Below, one piece after another: positions 17,588 through 26,866 of a stretch of 64,000 nucleotides of DNA. The DNA is taken from positions 1 to 64,000 of the forward strand of contig NZ_JABAIK010000003.1 in NCBI RefSeq assembly GCF_012641465.1, in the 5' to 3' direction. Positions within the stretch are counted from its first letter, which is position 1; each line of letters starts with the position of its first letter. Source of the stretch: Vibrio agarilyticus (GTDB lineage Bacteria; Pseudomonadota; Gammaproteobacteria; Enterobacterales; Vibrionaceae). Position numbers and translations under genes: made by a program. Under the pieces are notes generated by a model, which saw only the letters and a list, made by a program, of their open reading frames with translations, was not told where the DNA came from and ran no database searches.

Positions 17588-20503
17588 ATGGTTTTTGTTA
17601 TGACATCAAAATTCCCGTTATTTCCCGTTGCCGCCGCGATTTGCTCTGGCGTTTTTTTAGCTGCGTGTCAGCCACTTTCCAAGAGTGTCACCGCGCAATC
17701 GGCTATAACCCCTCCGGTTGTGGCGAGCGCAACTTTGCAAGAGCGCCGTGACATTGAACGAGGCACGTTATCCAATGGTTTGCGTTATGTGTTAGTGCAA
17801 AACCCTCGTCCTCAAAATCGGCTTTCGTTGCAACTGGTGGTGCATGCAGGCTCGCTCGATGAAGCGGACGATCAGCAAGGGATAGCCCATCTGGTTGAGC
17901 ATATGGCGTTTAACGGCACAAAAGCATTTCCGGCCAATCAATTGATTAAGCGGCAAGAGGCGTTAGGTATGGCATTTGGCCGTGACGTTAACGCCATGAC
18001 CGAGCATTACACTACCTCCTATATTATGCATCTGCCTAGTGCTGATACGGCTATGGTAGATGAAGGGTTGTATATGCTAGCGCAACAAGTGAGTGCGCTA
18101 CAATTTGACGCGCAAGAGTTGGAAAAAGAACGTCCTGTTGTACAAGAAGAGTGGCGCAGTGGCCTAGGCATGCGAGCACGAATGGGGCGCGCAAACCGTG
18201 ACATCTTACTTGCAGGCAGTCGCTTTGCTGAGCGTGCTCCCATTGGTGACATGGCGATTGTCAATACGGTGCCGGTCGCACGCGTCAAAGACTATTGGCA
18301 AGATTGGTATCATCCGAACAATATGACCTTGCTGGTGGTGGGTGATATTGAGCGTTCAGCGCTTGAGTCGGCGCTCGAAACGCATTTCGCCTCCTTACCC
18401 GCGCAGCCTTTACCGCCACGTCATGATCTTGCGTTGCCGTTGGATAATCAAACGCGAGTGGAAACCATTGTCGATGATGAAATTACCACCAGCGTATTGT
18501 CGCTGAATTTTCGTGTCCCTTCGCCTCAGCCACAAAATGAGGCGCAATTGCGTGATGCGTTGGTGCACGGTGTGATGATGAGCATGCTCAACAAACGCTT
18601 GCGCGAACAATTTCGTGTCGAAGGTGAACATATCAGCACTATGATGGCCATGTCTCAGCCGCTTGCAACGGATTACCGGAATAACCGAGTGGTGGTGCTC
18701 TTGACGGAAGATGCGTTTGAGCCTGCATTGGCGCAAGCATTTGCTGAATTATCTCGTTTCGCTGCGCACGGGTTTGCGCAAGTGGATCTTGATGCGGTGC
18801 GTCAAAGTCGCATCGCCAGTGAATGGCAAAATGCCGATGCGTTGCAGCACACCACCAATCGTCGAGTGCTGATGTCGCTGTTTAATCGTCTCCGTTTTCA
18901 ATCGCCACTACTTGATCCGACCGCGCACGCTGAGGTCGTAGAGCGGTTATTAACGAGCGTCTCTTTAGCTGAAATCAATCAACGTTTTGCCGCACTGATT
19001 GCCAAGCAAAAGCCGTTAGTGATTGCTCAAATCCATTCGAAAAGTGTCGAAAAAGTGCCGACAAACACCGTGTTAACTGATTTGTGGCAAAGTGCGCTGA
19101 CAACGCCACCGCCATCATTGCAAGCGACACAAGTTTCGCGCCCATTACTAACGCAATCGCTGCCTGATGTGGCGATTGTGGATTATCAGCGACACGGCAC
19201 GGACTCAGACTTAACGCAAAAAAACAGCAACAGTGATTCAAGCGACGTGCATATCTGGACCCTCGCCAATGGCACGCAGGTATGGTTCCAAGCCAGTGAT
19301 GATACGCCTAACCAATTGAGCGTACGGTATCAAGGTTGGGGTGGTACCGCGCATTTGCCTGTCTCGCTCGGTCGAGCGGCGCAGCAACTGCGTCAGATGA
19401 GTCGTTTTGGCTATGGCGGTTTGAATGCTGAGCAATTGGCGACACTGAATGCGCCATTTTCGAATCGATTGATCACTTTTGTCAGCGAAGATCAGCACGG
19501 TTTTGTTGGCAGCAGTGACAGAGACTCGCTGGAGAACTTATTGCAAAATGCGTATTTGCAATTAACTCAGCCGCAAATTGATGAGGCTATTTGGCAAACC
19601 TCTAAAAACCTTATGGCGCGAGGCATCGAAAATCGCCTCGGCAGTCCAAATGGTCAATTTAATACCGCAATTGATACGTTGCGTTATCAACATAACCCTT
19701 TGAAGTTGCCTTTGACCCATGCTGAGCTGGATGCCATCGCAGCGCAAGATCTTCTCACGGCATGGCACACTCTGTTTGGTAATGCCAACCAACACCAGCT
19801 CGTCATTGTCGGGGATGCGTCGCCTGAGCACATCATTGACGTTGCCGCGCGATATTTAGGCAACCTTCCAAGCCAGACTTCACAGCCTCAATATCGCCCC
19901 ATAACGCTGGCGCCATTGGCGTCGGGAGCGCATCAAGTGCGTCTTGCAGCAGGATCAGAACCGTTAGCGGCAACGAGCTTGTTATTTAATCAGCCCATGG
20001 CGTTTCAACAACAGAGCGACAATTTAACGAGCTTGGCCTCGCGCGTTGTTGCGGTGCGCTTACGCAATGCATTGCGCGAAGATGAAGGGGGTGTTTACTC
20101 GGTGAGATTTGGCATTCGGTTGGATCGCGCGCGTCAGCAAGTGCATGGGTTAATTGGCTATGGTCATGAGCCTGAGCGCGCCGATGAGTTAAGAGATAAG
20201 GCGCAAGCGGTGCTGGCTCAAGTTATCGAGCAAGGAGTGACTCAGCAAGAGCTGGAGCAGGTTAAAGCTCAAGCGCGTCAAGTGTTGACCCCTGACGCCA
20301 TATCTGACCGAATGCGTTTGGCTTGGTTGAGTGATTCAGCCCGTTTTGGCGATAGCATGACGCCGCGGCAGGATTATTTGCGTTGGCTAGATGCGATGAC
20401 GCTGGATCAAGTGAATTATTTTATAGCAAGTGTGCTTAGCACCGAGAACTGGATAGATGCCACATTGGTTCCCAGCCCACAGCCATCCACAGTAGCCGAG
20501 TGA
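17588..20503 (+). CDS. M16 family zinc peptidase, PqqL/FusC-like lipoprotein
   Basis: This 971-residue, two-half M16 peptidase has the inverted zinc motif HLVEH (in GIAHLVEHMAFNG, residues about 98-110), and the second glutamate ligand lies in the ERPVVQEEW region about 75 residues later. The N-terminus carries a lipobox-like FLAAC, suggesting membrane anchoring in the periplasm; another in-frame ATG at 17600 would give a more typical signal. Both M16 halves are present; the second has no zinc motif, as usual. E. coli PqqL and Pectobacterium FusC, in the same operon context, degrade imported iron proteins in the periplasm. Here it sits between the receptor and the ABC transporter, one base from the latter. 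Confidence 0.85.
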   Translation: MVFVMTSKFPLFPVAAAICSGVFLAACQPLSKSVTAQSAITPPVVASATLQERRDIERGTLSNGLRYVLVQNPRPQNRLSLQLVVHAGSLDEADDQQGIAHLVEHMAFNGTKAFPANQLIKRQEALGMAFGRDVNAMTEHYTTSYIMHLPSADTAMVDEGLYMLAQQVSALQFDAQELEKERPVVQEEWRSGLGMRARMGRANRDILLAGSRFAERAPIGDMAIVNTVPVARVKDYWQDWYHPNNMTLLVVGDIERSALESALETHFASLPAQPLPPRHDLALPLDNQTRVETIVDDEITTSVLSLNFRVPSPQPQNEAQLRDALVHGVMMSMLNKRLREQFRVEGEHISTMMAMSQPLATDYRNNRVVVLLTEDAFEPALAQAFAELSRFAAHGFAQVDLDAVRQSRIASEWQNADALQHTTNRRVLMSLFNRLRFQSPLLDPTAHAEVVERLLTSVSLAEINQRFAALIAKQKPLVIAQIHSKSVEKVPTNTVLTDLWQSALTTPPPSLQATQVSRPLLTQSLPDVAIVDYQRHGTDSDLTQKNSNSDSSDVHIWTLANGTQVWFQASDDTPNQLSVRYQGWGGTAHLPVSLGRAAQQLRQMSRFGYGGLNAEQLATLNAPFSNRLITFVSEDQHGFVGSSDRDSLENLLQNAYLQLTQPQIDEAIWQTSKNLMARGIENRLGSPNGQFNTAIDTLRYQHNPLKLPLTHAELDAIAAQDLLTAWHTLFGNANQHQLVIVGDASPEHIIDVAARYLGNLPSQTSQPQYRPITLAPLASGAHQVRLAAGSEPLAATSLLFNQPMAFQQQSDNLTSLASRVVAVRLRNALREDEGGVYSVRFGIRLDRARQQVHGLIGYGHEPERADELRDKAQAVLAQVIEQGVTQQELEQVKAQARQVLTPDAISDRMRLAWLSDSARFGDSMTPRQDYLRWLDAMTLDQVNYFIASVLSTENWIDATLVPSPQPSTVAE

Positions 20504-20504
20504 C

Positions 20505-22256
20505 ATGATGCAGATAGTAAAACAATTTTTACGATTGGTAATACCGTATTGGTGCTCTCGCGCCAGTCTTTTTTCCTGGATCATTTTCATCGCGACAGTG
20601 GCAACCACGCTGGGATTGGTGCAAGTCACCGTCGAACTTAACCATTGGAATAAAGCGTTTTTTGATGCACTAGCGAATTTCAATGGTGAACTCATCTACC
20701 AGTTATTAGTGGAGTTTATTGTGCTGGTGGCCATCATTGTGGTGATGCGCGTGTACGCCAAGTGGCTACAGCAATGGGTTGAGATCCGTTGGCGTAGTTG
20801 GATGACGGAACGCCTTGTCACGCGCTGGATGAGTGGGCACAATTTTTACCATTTAACTCTGACGGCAGAACCCGATAACCCCGATCAGCGTATTGCTGAA
20901 GACATTAAAATGTTGACCACAGATACGCTAAAGCTGTTGATTGGATTAATCAAATCGATTGCTACGCTTGCCGCTTTCAGTGTGATTTTATGGCAGCTTT
21001 CAAGCGGGTTTTTGTTACCTCTATTTGCCGGAGTGGAACTGCCCGGTTACCTCTTATGGCTGGCGGTACTTTACTCGATTATCGGCGCGGGAGTGACGCA
21101 CTTCTTTGGACGTCGATTGCATTCCTTGTTTTATCAGCAACAAAAACGCGAGGCCAATTTTCGCGCTCGTTTGCTGCGTAATCGAGACCATGCCGAACAG
21201 ATCGCGCTTATGGGCGGCCAAGCCCACGAACAGCAAGTGTTGAGCCGCCGTTTTCGCGACATTGAAGGCAACTGGCGCAGTTTAATGAGCCGCGAGAAAA
21301 AGCTCGGTATTGTTGTGAATACTTACCATCAAATTGCTGCGATGGTGCCGTATTTTGCCGCGATACCAGCCTTGATGGCGAAGGCGATCACCATAGGGGG
21401 CGTGATGCAAGTCCGCATGGCGTTTATGAATGTCTACCGTTCACTCAGCTGGTTTGTGTTGAGCTACGACGATCTGACGCGCTGGAGCGCAACCGTTGTG
21501 CGGTTAGCTCAGTTTGTTGAAGCGATGGAACAGTGTGAGGCGAGAGCGAAAACGGCTTCACGTATTGATACTGATCAGGGGATTAATGCAGATAAACTCA
21601 CCGTTAAGACGCCAAATGGTGAAACGCTACTGAGTGATGTTTCGTTTATACTGAATGACCGTGACGCTGTTATGGTGCGTGGTCCAAGTGGCCTTGGTAA
21701 ATCCACTTTGCTGCGCACGCTCGCGGGCATTTGGCCGTTCTATCAAGGGCAATTGGCGTTTGCCAGCAACAACACGCTGCTGTTACCGCAAACGCCGTAT
21801 TTGCCAACGGGCAGCTTGCGTGACTGCTTGAGCTACCCACAGATGTCGAACGATGATGATGCGGTATACCACGCCGCGCTTGATGCAGTAAATCTAGGCG
21901 CCTTGATTGCGCGACTTGATGATGAATGTGAGTGGTCACTTACGCTTTCGGGCGGCGAACAGCAAAAGCTGGCGTTGGCACGCGCTTTCGTGCAGCAACC
22001 TGCGGTGCTGGTGATGGATGAAGCAACAAGTCACTTAGATGAGACATCCGCCTATGAGATCCTACAACGTCTCAAGACTCAGCTTGCCAATACACAAATC
22101 ATTATGGTGACGCACCAAAGCCATTTGGCGGCACTGTTTGAGCGGACATTAGATCTTTCAGCCTTTTCTCATAAAATAACGCATCATAAGAGAGAAGGCC
22201 GTGTCGAGAGTGCTCAAGAAAATGCTGAACTAGGTGGGCTTATTCGCGTGCCGTAG
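20505..22256 (+). CDS. SbmA/BacA-type ABC transporter, YddA-like (fused permease and ATPase)
   Basis: This 583-residue inner-membrane protein has an N-terminal half with six membrane segments of the SbmA/BacA type (WNKAFFDAL near residue 47, LYSIIGAGVTHFFGRRL near residue 190). It continues into an ATPase with Walker A GPSGLGKST (about 395), signature LSGGEQQKLALARA (about 484) and Walker B VLVMDEATS (about 505). The start codon is one base after the protease stop, so translation is coupled. In E. coli the equivalent gene, yddA, neighbours yddB and pqqL. In this context it probably moves peptides or the released product across the inner membrane; direction is not deducible from sequence. An intrinsic terminator follows at 22380. 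Confidence 0.85.
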   Translation: MMQIVKQFLRLVIPYWCSRASLFSWIIFIATVATTLGLVQVTVELNHWNKAFFDALANFNGELIYQLLVEFIVLVAIIVVMRVYAKWLQQWVEIRWRSWMTERLVTRWMSGHNFYHLTLTAEPDNPDQRIAEDIKMLTTDTLKLLIGLIKSIATLAAFSVILWQLSSGFLLPLFAGVELPGYLLWLAVLYSIIGAGVTHFFGRRLHSLFYQQQKREANFRARLLRNRDHAEQIALMGGQAHEQQVLSRRFRDIEGNWRSLMSREKKLGIVVNTYHQIAAMVPYFAAIPALMAKAITIGGVMQVRMAFMNVYRSLSWFVLSYDDLTRWSATVVRLAQFVEAMEQCEARAKTASRIDTDQGINADKLTVKTPNGETLLSDVSFILNDRDAVMVRGPSGLGKSTLLRTLAGIWPFYQGQLAFASNNTLLLPQTPYLPTGSLRDCLSYPQMSNDDDAVYHAALDAVNLGALIARLDDECEWSLTLSGGEQQKLALARAFVQQPAVLVMDEATSHLDETSAYEILQRLKTQLANTQIIMVTHQSHLAALFERTLDLSAFSHKITHHKREGRVESAQENAELGGLIRVP

Positions 22257-22275
22257 TTTATTTATAAGTAGCTGA

Positions 22276-22375
22276 GGGTGCTGGTTTGCTTTTACAAACC
22301 TCGTTACATAGCTTGGCTATAGTCACGAATAACTCAGCTCGCTTACCGCCCGTCTGCAACGCCAAGTTGCTGGAG
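22276..22375. repeat. Degenerate ERIC-like repeat, family A
   Basis: ACAAACCTCGTTACATAGCTTGGCTATAGTCACGAA matches the family A core with several changes, followed by the GCTTACCGCC and CTGCAACGCCAAGTTG arm. The TATACCC and GGGTATA ends are eroded, which suggests an old copy. Confidence 0.5.
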
Positions 22376-22379
22376 TAAA

Positions 22380-22405
22380 GAGTCGCCATTGGCGGCTCTT
22401 TTTTT
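22380..22405 (+). terminator. Terminator of the receptor-protease-transporter operon
   Basis: GAGTCGCC-ATT-GGCGGCTC pairs over 8 bp with one G-T wobble and is followed by seven T. It lies 124 bases after the transporter stop, just past the degenerate repeat. Confidence 0.85.
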
Positions 22406-22452
22406 CGTCTAAATGCAAATTCTTATCAAAACCAAAACAAAAATGAGATTTA

Positions 22453-22466
22453 TTGATTTGTATCAA
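22453..22466 (+). promoter_or_regulatory. FNR-binding site upstream of feoAB
   Basis: TTGATTTGTATCAA is a perfect match to the FNR consensus TTGAT-N4-ATCAA. It sits 68 bases before the feoA start, so anaerobic activation of ferrous iron uptake is expected, as known for feo in enterobacteria. Confidence 0.75.
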
Positions 22467-22508
22467 ATAGAGAATGGTCAGAGAAGGTGAAAATATAACC
22501 GAAATGGC

Positions 22509-22521
22509 AATGATTATCATT
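22509..22521 (+). promoter_or_regulatory. Fur box immediately upstream of feoA
   Basis: AATGATTATCATT is a perfect 6-1-6 palindrome that matches the centre of the Fur consensus at 12 of 13 positions. It ends 12 bases before the feoA start and overlaps the ribosome-site area, so Fur binding would block transcription of feoAB. Confidence 0.75.
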
Positions 22522-22533
22522 TGGAGTTAAATC

Positions 22534-22761
22534 ATGAAGTTAGCGGCGTTAGCCAACGGCAAACACGCAATTATCACCTCAATGGATGAGGTGGACAGCG
22601 CGACACGCAAAAAACTGATGGTGATGGGGATCTTGCCACAAAGCGAGATTGAAAAAGTTCGTATCGCGCCGCTTGGTGATCCGATTCAAATTCGAGTGTT
22701 GGGCGTCGATGTCGCATTCCGCAAAAATCTAGCTGAATTGATCGAGGTTACTCCAAAATGA
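22534..22761 (+). CDS. feoA: Ferrous iron transport protein A
   Basis: This 75-residue SH3-like FeoA protein has the family pattern of a short strand region, then RKKLMVMGILPQSEIEKVRIAPLGDPIQIRV and a final strand with a basic AFRKNLAELIEV tail. FeoA binds the FeoB G domain and is needed for Fe2+ uptake. It starts 9 bases after a GGAG ribosome site and overlaps feoB by four bases (ATGA), so the two are translationally coupled. Length is normal. Confidence 0.92.
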   Translation: MKLAALANGKHAIITSMDEVDSATRKKLMVMGILPQSEIEKVRIAPLGDPIQIRVLGVDVAFRKNLAELIEVTPK

Positions 22762-25046
22762 GCCATTATCACATTCTCACGGTTGGTAATCCTAATAGCG
22801 GCAAGACCACGCTATTTAACGCACTGACCGGTGCAAAACAGCAAGTTGGCAACTGGGCTGGCGTAACAGTAGAAAAGAAAACCGGGCATTTTTCATCCAC
22901 CGGAGTGGAGTTTGAGTTAACAGACTTACCTGGACTGTACGCACTGGACAGTGCCAACGACGCCAATAGTTTGGATGAGGCGATTGCATCCAGTGCCATT
23001 TATAATCTGGCCGCCGATGTGATTGTTAACGTCGTCGATGCCACCGCGCTTGAGCGGGGTCTTTATATGACGCTGCAACTGCGCGAGCTGGGTAAGCCGA
23101 TGGTGGTGGTGCTTAATAAGCTCGATGTCTTGCAAAAGCAGCATCAAGTGCTTGATTTGGCGAAGCTTGAAAAGCATCTTGGCTGTCAGGTATTCGCGCT
23201 ATCGGCGCACGATAAAGATCAAGTGGCGGAATTTGTAAAACGTCTGCACAAATCATTGGCACAAGGGGTTCATTGTGAGCCTTTAACACTTAACTACGAC
23301 GCCCGCCTTGAGGCAACGCTCTCTGAACTCATTCAACTGCCTAGTTTGGCACACAATGATGCCTCTCGAGCGGAAGCGGTGCGTATTTTGGAAAGTGATG
23401 TACTTACCCTCAATCGCTTGACTGAACACGATCGCAATGCCGCAGAAAACTTGCGCAATCTGCTTAGTGTTGAAATGGATGCTGAACTCAATATTGCCAA
23501 CACTCGCTATACCTTTTTACACCAAGTTTGTACCGATGTACGACGTCAAGAAGGTGGGTTAAGTCGTAAAGCCAGTGACCGCATTGACAACATTTTGCTC
23601 CATCGTGTGGCGGGTTTGCCAATTTTCTTTGGCATTATGTATCTCATGTTTATGTTTGCGATTAATGTCGGTGGTTCATTTATCGACTTTTTCGATATCG
23701 CGGTCGGCGCAATCGCCGTGGATGGCGTGCATCACTTGCTCGACAATGCACTACCAGAATGGTTTGTGACGATTGTGGCGGACGGTTTTGGCGCGGGTAT
23801 TCAAACGGTAGCGACTTTTATTCCGGTGATTGCGGCGATGTACCTCTTTTTGGCCGTATTAGAAAGCTCGGGTTACATGGCGCGTGCAGCCTTTGTACTA
23901 GACCGTTTAATGCAAAAAATCGGTTTGCCAGGTAAAGCATTCGTGCCCATGATCATTGGTTTTGGCTGTAGCGTACCGGCTGTTATGGCGACTCGGACTC
24001 TTGAACAAGAGCGTGAGCGTAAGTTGACCGCGGCTATGGTGCCATTCATGTCCTGTGGTGCGCGTTTGCCTGTGTTTGCTCTGTTTGCCGCGGCATTTTT
24101 CCCTGAAAACGGTCAAAATGTGGTGTTCCTACTCTACTTGATTGGTGTTTTGGCGGCGGTGATTACCGGCTTGGTGCTTCGCCATACGCTTTACCCAGGG
24201 ACAAGTGATAGCTTGGTTATGGAGCTGCCGAGCTACGAGCGTCCTACTTTGCGCAATGTGCTGACCAAAACGTGGCATAAATTGAAAAAATTCGTGCTTG
24301 GCTCAGGCAAAACCATTGTTGTTGTTGTCGCTATTTTGAGCTTTTTCAACTCACTGGGTGTGGATGGCAGCTTTGGTAACCAAGAGTCAGAGAAATCGGT
24401 GTTGTCACGCGCATCGCAAATTGTCACGCCAATGTTTGAACCGATTGGCGTACAAGAAAACAACTGGCAGGCCACGGTCGGCATCATTACCGGTCTTTTT
24501 GCTAAAGAGGCGGTAATCGGTACGCTTAATAGCCTGTACTCGAGCGCCGAAGCGGGCGATGAGACAAGTGAATACGATTTAATCGCCACTCTTGGTGAAG
24601 CTTTGCAAACGATCCCAGACAATTTGATGGGCATGAACTACAGCGATCCATTAGGTATCGAGGTGGGTGACTTAACCGATAAAGCCGTGGTTGCTGAAGA
24701 TCAAGGCGTCGACAATACCATTTTCGGTAATTTGGAAACGCATTTTGTAAGTGGTAGTGCCGCGTTTTCTTATATGTTGTTTGTTCTGCTTTATACCCCG
24801 TGCGCCGCTGCACTCGGCGCGTTCGCACGCGAATTTGGACAGCCTTTCATGCGATTTATCGCTATTTGGACCTTTGCTTTTGGTTACATTGTGGCGGCGG
24901 TTTTCTATCAGCTGACTCAAATTAGCGCAACGCCAGTCTACAGTGTTAGTGTCATTGCTTTGTGTGTGACTCTGGTGGTGGGTGTTATTGCGCGGCTGAA
25001 ACTCAAAGCGAAACAGCAACAAACATTAATTATTATGGCTGAATAG
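22758..25046 (+). CDS. feoB: Ferrous iron transporter B
   Basis: This 762-residue protein has an N-terminal GTPase domain with G1 GNPNSGKTT (residues about 9-17), G2 in GNWAGVTVEKK, G3 DLPGLYAL and G4 NKLD. After a helical insert come two Gate-type membrane bundles, with a conserved cysteine motif GFGCSVPAVMATRT and SCGARLPVFALFAAAFF. It imports Fe2+ across the inner membrane. The length is close to V. cholerae FeoB. The next gene is convergent and starts to overlap only terminator sequence, so there is no room for a feoC directly downstream. Confidence 0.95.
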   Translation: MSHYHILTVGNPNSGKTTLFNALTGAKQQVGNWAGVTVEKKTGHFSSTGVEFELTDLPGLYALDSANDANSLDEAIASSAIYNLAADVIVNVVDATALERGLYMTLQLRELGKPMVVVLNKLDVLQKQHQVLDLAKLEKHLGCQVFALSAHDKDQVAEFVKRLHKSLAQGVHCEPLTLNYDARLEATLSELIQLPSLAHNDASRAEAVRILESDVLTLNRLTEHDRNAAENLRNLLSVEMDAELNIANTRYTFLHQVCTDVRRQEGGLSRKASDRIDNILLHRVAGLPIFFGIMYLMFMFAINVGGSFIDFFDIAVGAIAVDGVHHLLDNALPEWFVTIVADGFGAGIQTVATFIPVIAAMYLFLAVLESSGYMARAAFVLDRLMQKIGLPGKAFVPMIIGFGCSVPAVMATRTLEQERERKLTAAMVPFMSCGARLPVFALFAAAFFPENGQNVVFLLYLIGVLAAVITGLVLRHTLYPGTSDSLVMELPSYERPTLRNVLTKTWHKLKKFVLGSGKTIVVVVAILSFFNSLGVDGSFGNQESEKSVLSRASQIVTPMFEPIGVQENNWQATVGIITGLFAKEAVIGTLNSLYSSAEAGDETSEYDLIATLGEALQTIPDNLMGMNYSDPLGIEVGDLTDKAVVAEDQGVDNTIFGNLETHFVSGSAAFSYMLFVLLYTPCAAALGAFAREFGQPFMRFIAIWTFAFGYIVAAVFYQLTQISATPVYSVSVIALCVTLVVGVIARLKLKAKQQQTLIIMAE

Positions 25047-25063
25047 TCGCTTATTTAGACAAT

Positions 25064-25096
25064 GTTCACGACGCGCTGATGCTTCGCGTCGTGAAC
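25064..25096. terminator. Hairpin between convergent feoB and flavin reductase genes
   Basis: GTTCACGACGCG and CGCGTCGTGAAC form a perfect 12-bp stem around a 9-base loop in the 53-bp gap between the two stops. There is no long T run on either strand, but its position suggests a bidirectional transcript end. Confidence 0.6.
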
Positions 25097-25099
25097 GCT

Positions 25100-25795
25100 T
25101 TACGTCCACTCATGGAACTTTCCCAGCGCCTGCCAAGAAGAAGGGTCGCCTTCAATGGTCAGTGGGTAGACTTGCTTATCGGTTGCGGCGCGACTTAAAC
25201 GCTGCAAACGTTCAGTAGTGTGGTAGCTGTCTTGTCCTGAAACGGTCACAATGCCGAGAGTTTCTAAGTCGATATAACCATCAGGCATGATCGCGTCGTT
25301 ACTGACCCAAATCTGGTCGATTTCACCCACAATGAGTTCACTGTAATTGGCTGAAATTGTCATGCGCTCACGCAGTTTGATTCCCAGCGATAATGGACTT
25401 TCTTTGACGCGAGGCGCTGGAAAGTCATGTTGGTATGCGGGGGTCAATCCAACACAATCAAACTCCGATTGCGAACGTAAGTAGGGCGCTGATGTTTGAT
25501 GCGCTTTATCAAAAAAATCGCATGTGACCGCGTTGATGGTGTAGCGGCCGGTCGCCAGTATGTTATCCAGTGTGTGACGTTCGCCACGCTCTGGTGGCAC
25601 GACAAAGCCAATCAGTGGCGGTGCGGTACCGAGATGAATCACAGAACTGACCACGGCAAGGTTATCATTGCCTTCGGTATCGCAAGTGCCAATCAGATTG
25701 ACGCTTTTAAACCCCGCCACAGAGTTCACCAGCCGTAAGCGGCTGCGTTTATCCATTGCGTTAAGATCGTACTGAGTCAGTTTTTTGGGTTCCAT
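25100..25795 (-). CDS. Flavin reductase-like (DIM6/NTAB family) flavoprotein
   Basis: This 231-residue cytoplasmic protein shows the flavin reductase/FMN-binding split-barrel pattern. An early strand SVNLIGTCDTEGNDNLAVVSSVIHLG is followed by LIGFVVPPERG, a TLDNILATGRYTINAV motif and a KAHQTSAPY loop. Relatives bind FMN and reduce or exchange flavin using NAD(P)H. It is a single gene, convergent with feoB, and is followed upstream by a 357-bp region holding an ERIC-like repeat. The substrate or electron partner cannot be deduced; a link to iron reduction next to feoAB is only a positional guess. Confidence 0.8.
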   Translation of the reverse strand: MEPKKLTQYDLNAMDKRSRLRLVNSVAGFKSVNLIGTCDTEGNDNLAVVSSVIHLGTAPPLIGFVVPPERGERHTLDNILATGRYTINAVTCDFFDKAHQTSAPYLRSQSEFDCVGLTPAYQHDFPAPRVKESPLSLGIKLRERMTISANYSELIVGEIDQIWVSNDAIMPDGYIDLETLGIVTVSGQDSYHTTERLQRLSRAATDKQVYPLTIEGDPSSWQALGKFHEWT

Positions 25796-26009
25796 TAAAG
25801 CGCCTTATCAGTGGCGCAATCCGCGGCGATGAACTCCTCACTATGGTTGATCTTGAAGAGGCAGCATAGTCATCGTTGAGCGTTTCGCGCTGAGAGAGAA
25901 CTGGCATTTGCCGTGTACTCTGAGACTAGCGGCCTCGCCTGATAGCTGACAACCGTATTGGCGTTTCATCCCTGCTACACTCAAGTGCTTTCTCGCTTTT
26001 AAGACGTTT

Positions 26010-26146
26010 TATACCCGTCCCACTTGAAGTAACAGCGGTGTTGACGGGCACTCACGAACCTCATCACACAGTTTATCTATGTTCACGAAGTGTTCAGAGG
26101 CTTTGCTCGCTTGTTGCCTACCTGCATCTTCAATTTGTTTGGCTAT
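26010..26146. repeat. ERIC-like repeat, family A
   Basis: Starts TATACCCGTCC and carries the core CACGAACCTCATCACACAGTTTATCTATG, then TTCACGAAGTG and the GCCTACCTGCATCTTCAA arm. The right end (TTGGCTAT) has drifted from GGGTATA. It lies directly after the phosphoribosyltransferase stop and fills most of the gap to the flavin reductase start; the remainder of that gap shows nothing I can name. Confidence 0.75.
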
Positions 26147-26152
26147 CTAACG

Positions 26153-26698
26153 CTATTTGCCTTGCTTGAGTTGATAAATTGCCGGCAGATTGCGCAGTTT
26201 GTGCTCCCAAGGCAGGCCGTAGCCGACGAGCAGATCGTCATTAACCATCTCTAGCGCATAATATTGCGGCACATCAATCGCCACGCGGCCAGGTTTTACA
26301 AATAGGGTCGCAATAGAGAGAGAGCGAGGTTCAAATTGCGCTAAGTGTTCAATTAATCGTTTCATCGTACCGCCAGATTCAATCGCGTCATCCACGACAA
26401 TGACGTCACGATCGTAAATGGCCACGGTTTGGCGATAGTCAATGACAGAAGCATTATTGCGCTCACCGGGGGTATGGGGGCAAGAAATCACATCCATCGC
26501 CACATCAAAATCCAATTGACGAACGAGATCAGCCGTAAATATCACTCCGCCAGGGACCACGCTGATGATGACGGCGTCATCAAATTGGGCGTTGAGCATG
26601 GTCGCCACGCGGCTGACGCCTTGAGCAATTTGCGTCGGATTGAGTATGCACTCACCAAGGTGCTGTTGGGCGAAACTAGAGAGAGTCGAATGCGGCAT
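26153..26698 (-). CDS. Phosphoribosyltransferase, hypoxanthine PRTase-like
   Basis: This 181-residue type I phosphoribosyltransferase has the PRPP-binding motif VIVVDDAIESGGTMKRL (residues about 98-114; the acidic pair and the GG turn bind the ribose-phosphate) and an earlier VVPGGVIF loop. The C-terminal LLVGYGLPWEHKLRNLP resembles the base-side region of Hpt enzymes (VGYGLD...YRNLP). It would salvage a purine base using PRPP. The DAIESGGT version differs from the usual (E)DIIDTGxT motif of Hpt, so this may be a divergent paralogue with another base or a regulatory role. It is divergent from the AraC regulator gene. Confidence 0.78.
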   Translation of the reverse strand: MPHSTLSSFAQQHLGECILNPTQIAQGVSRVATMLNAQFDDAVIISVVPGGVIFTADLVRQLDFDVAMDVISCPHTPGERNNASVIDYRQTVAIYDRDVIVVDDAIESGGTMKRLIEHLAQFEPRSLSIATLFVKPGRVAIDVPQYYALEMVNDDLLVGYGLPWEHKLRNLPAIYQLKQGK

Positions 26699-26866
26699 AA
26701 ATGAACTCCAAAATAATGTGAAATACGGCGGTATGGCAGACCCAAAGTTCAGTTTTGGCGAGTTTTGATCAAAAAAGGGTCATTAATGATGTAACAATAC
26801 TGGCAATATTTGCGGTATGCTAGGCCAATACTACCGATATTTATAACGATTCTATCAGGCTGCGTG

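Noticed and set aside
26810-26866. Upstream TTG extension of the AraC gene that looks like a lipoprotein signal (ILSGC)
   Set aside because: No ribosome site, and a lipid-anchored AraC regulator makes no sense. The cupin domain starts after the ATG at 26867.
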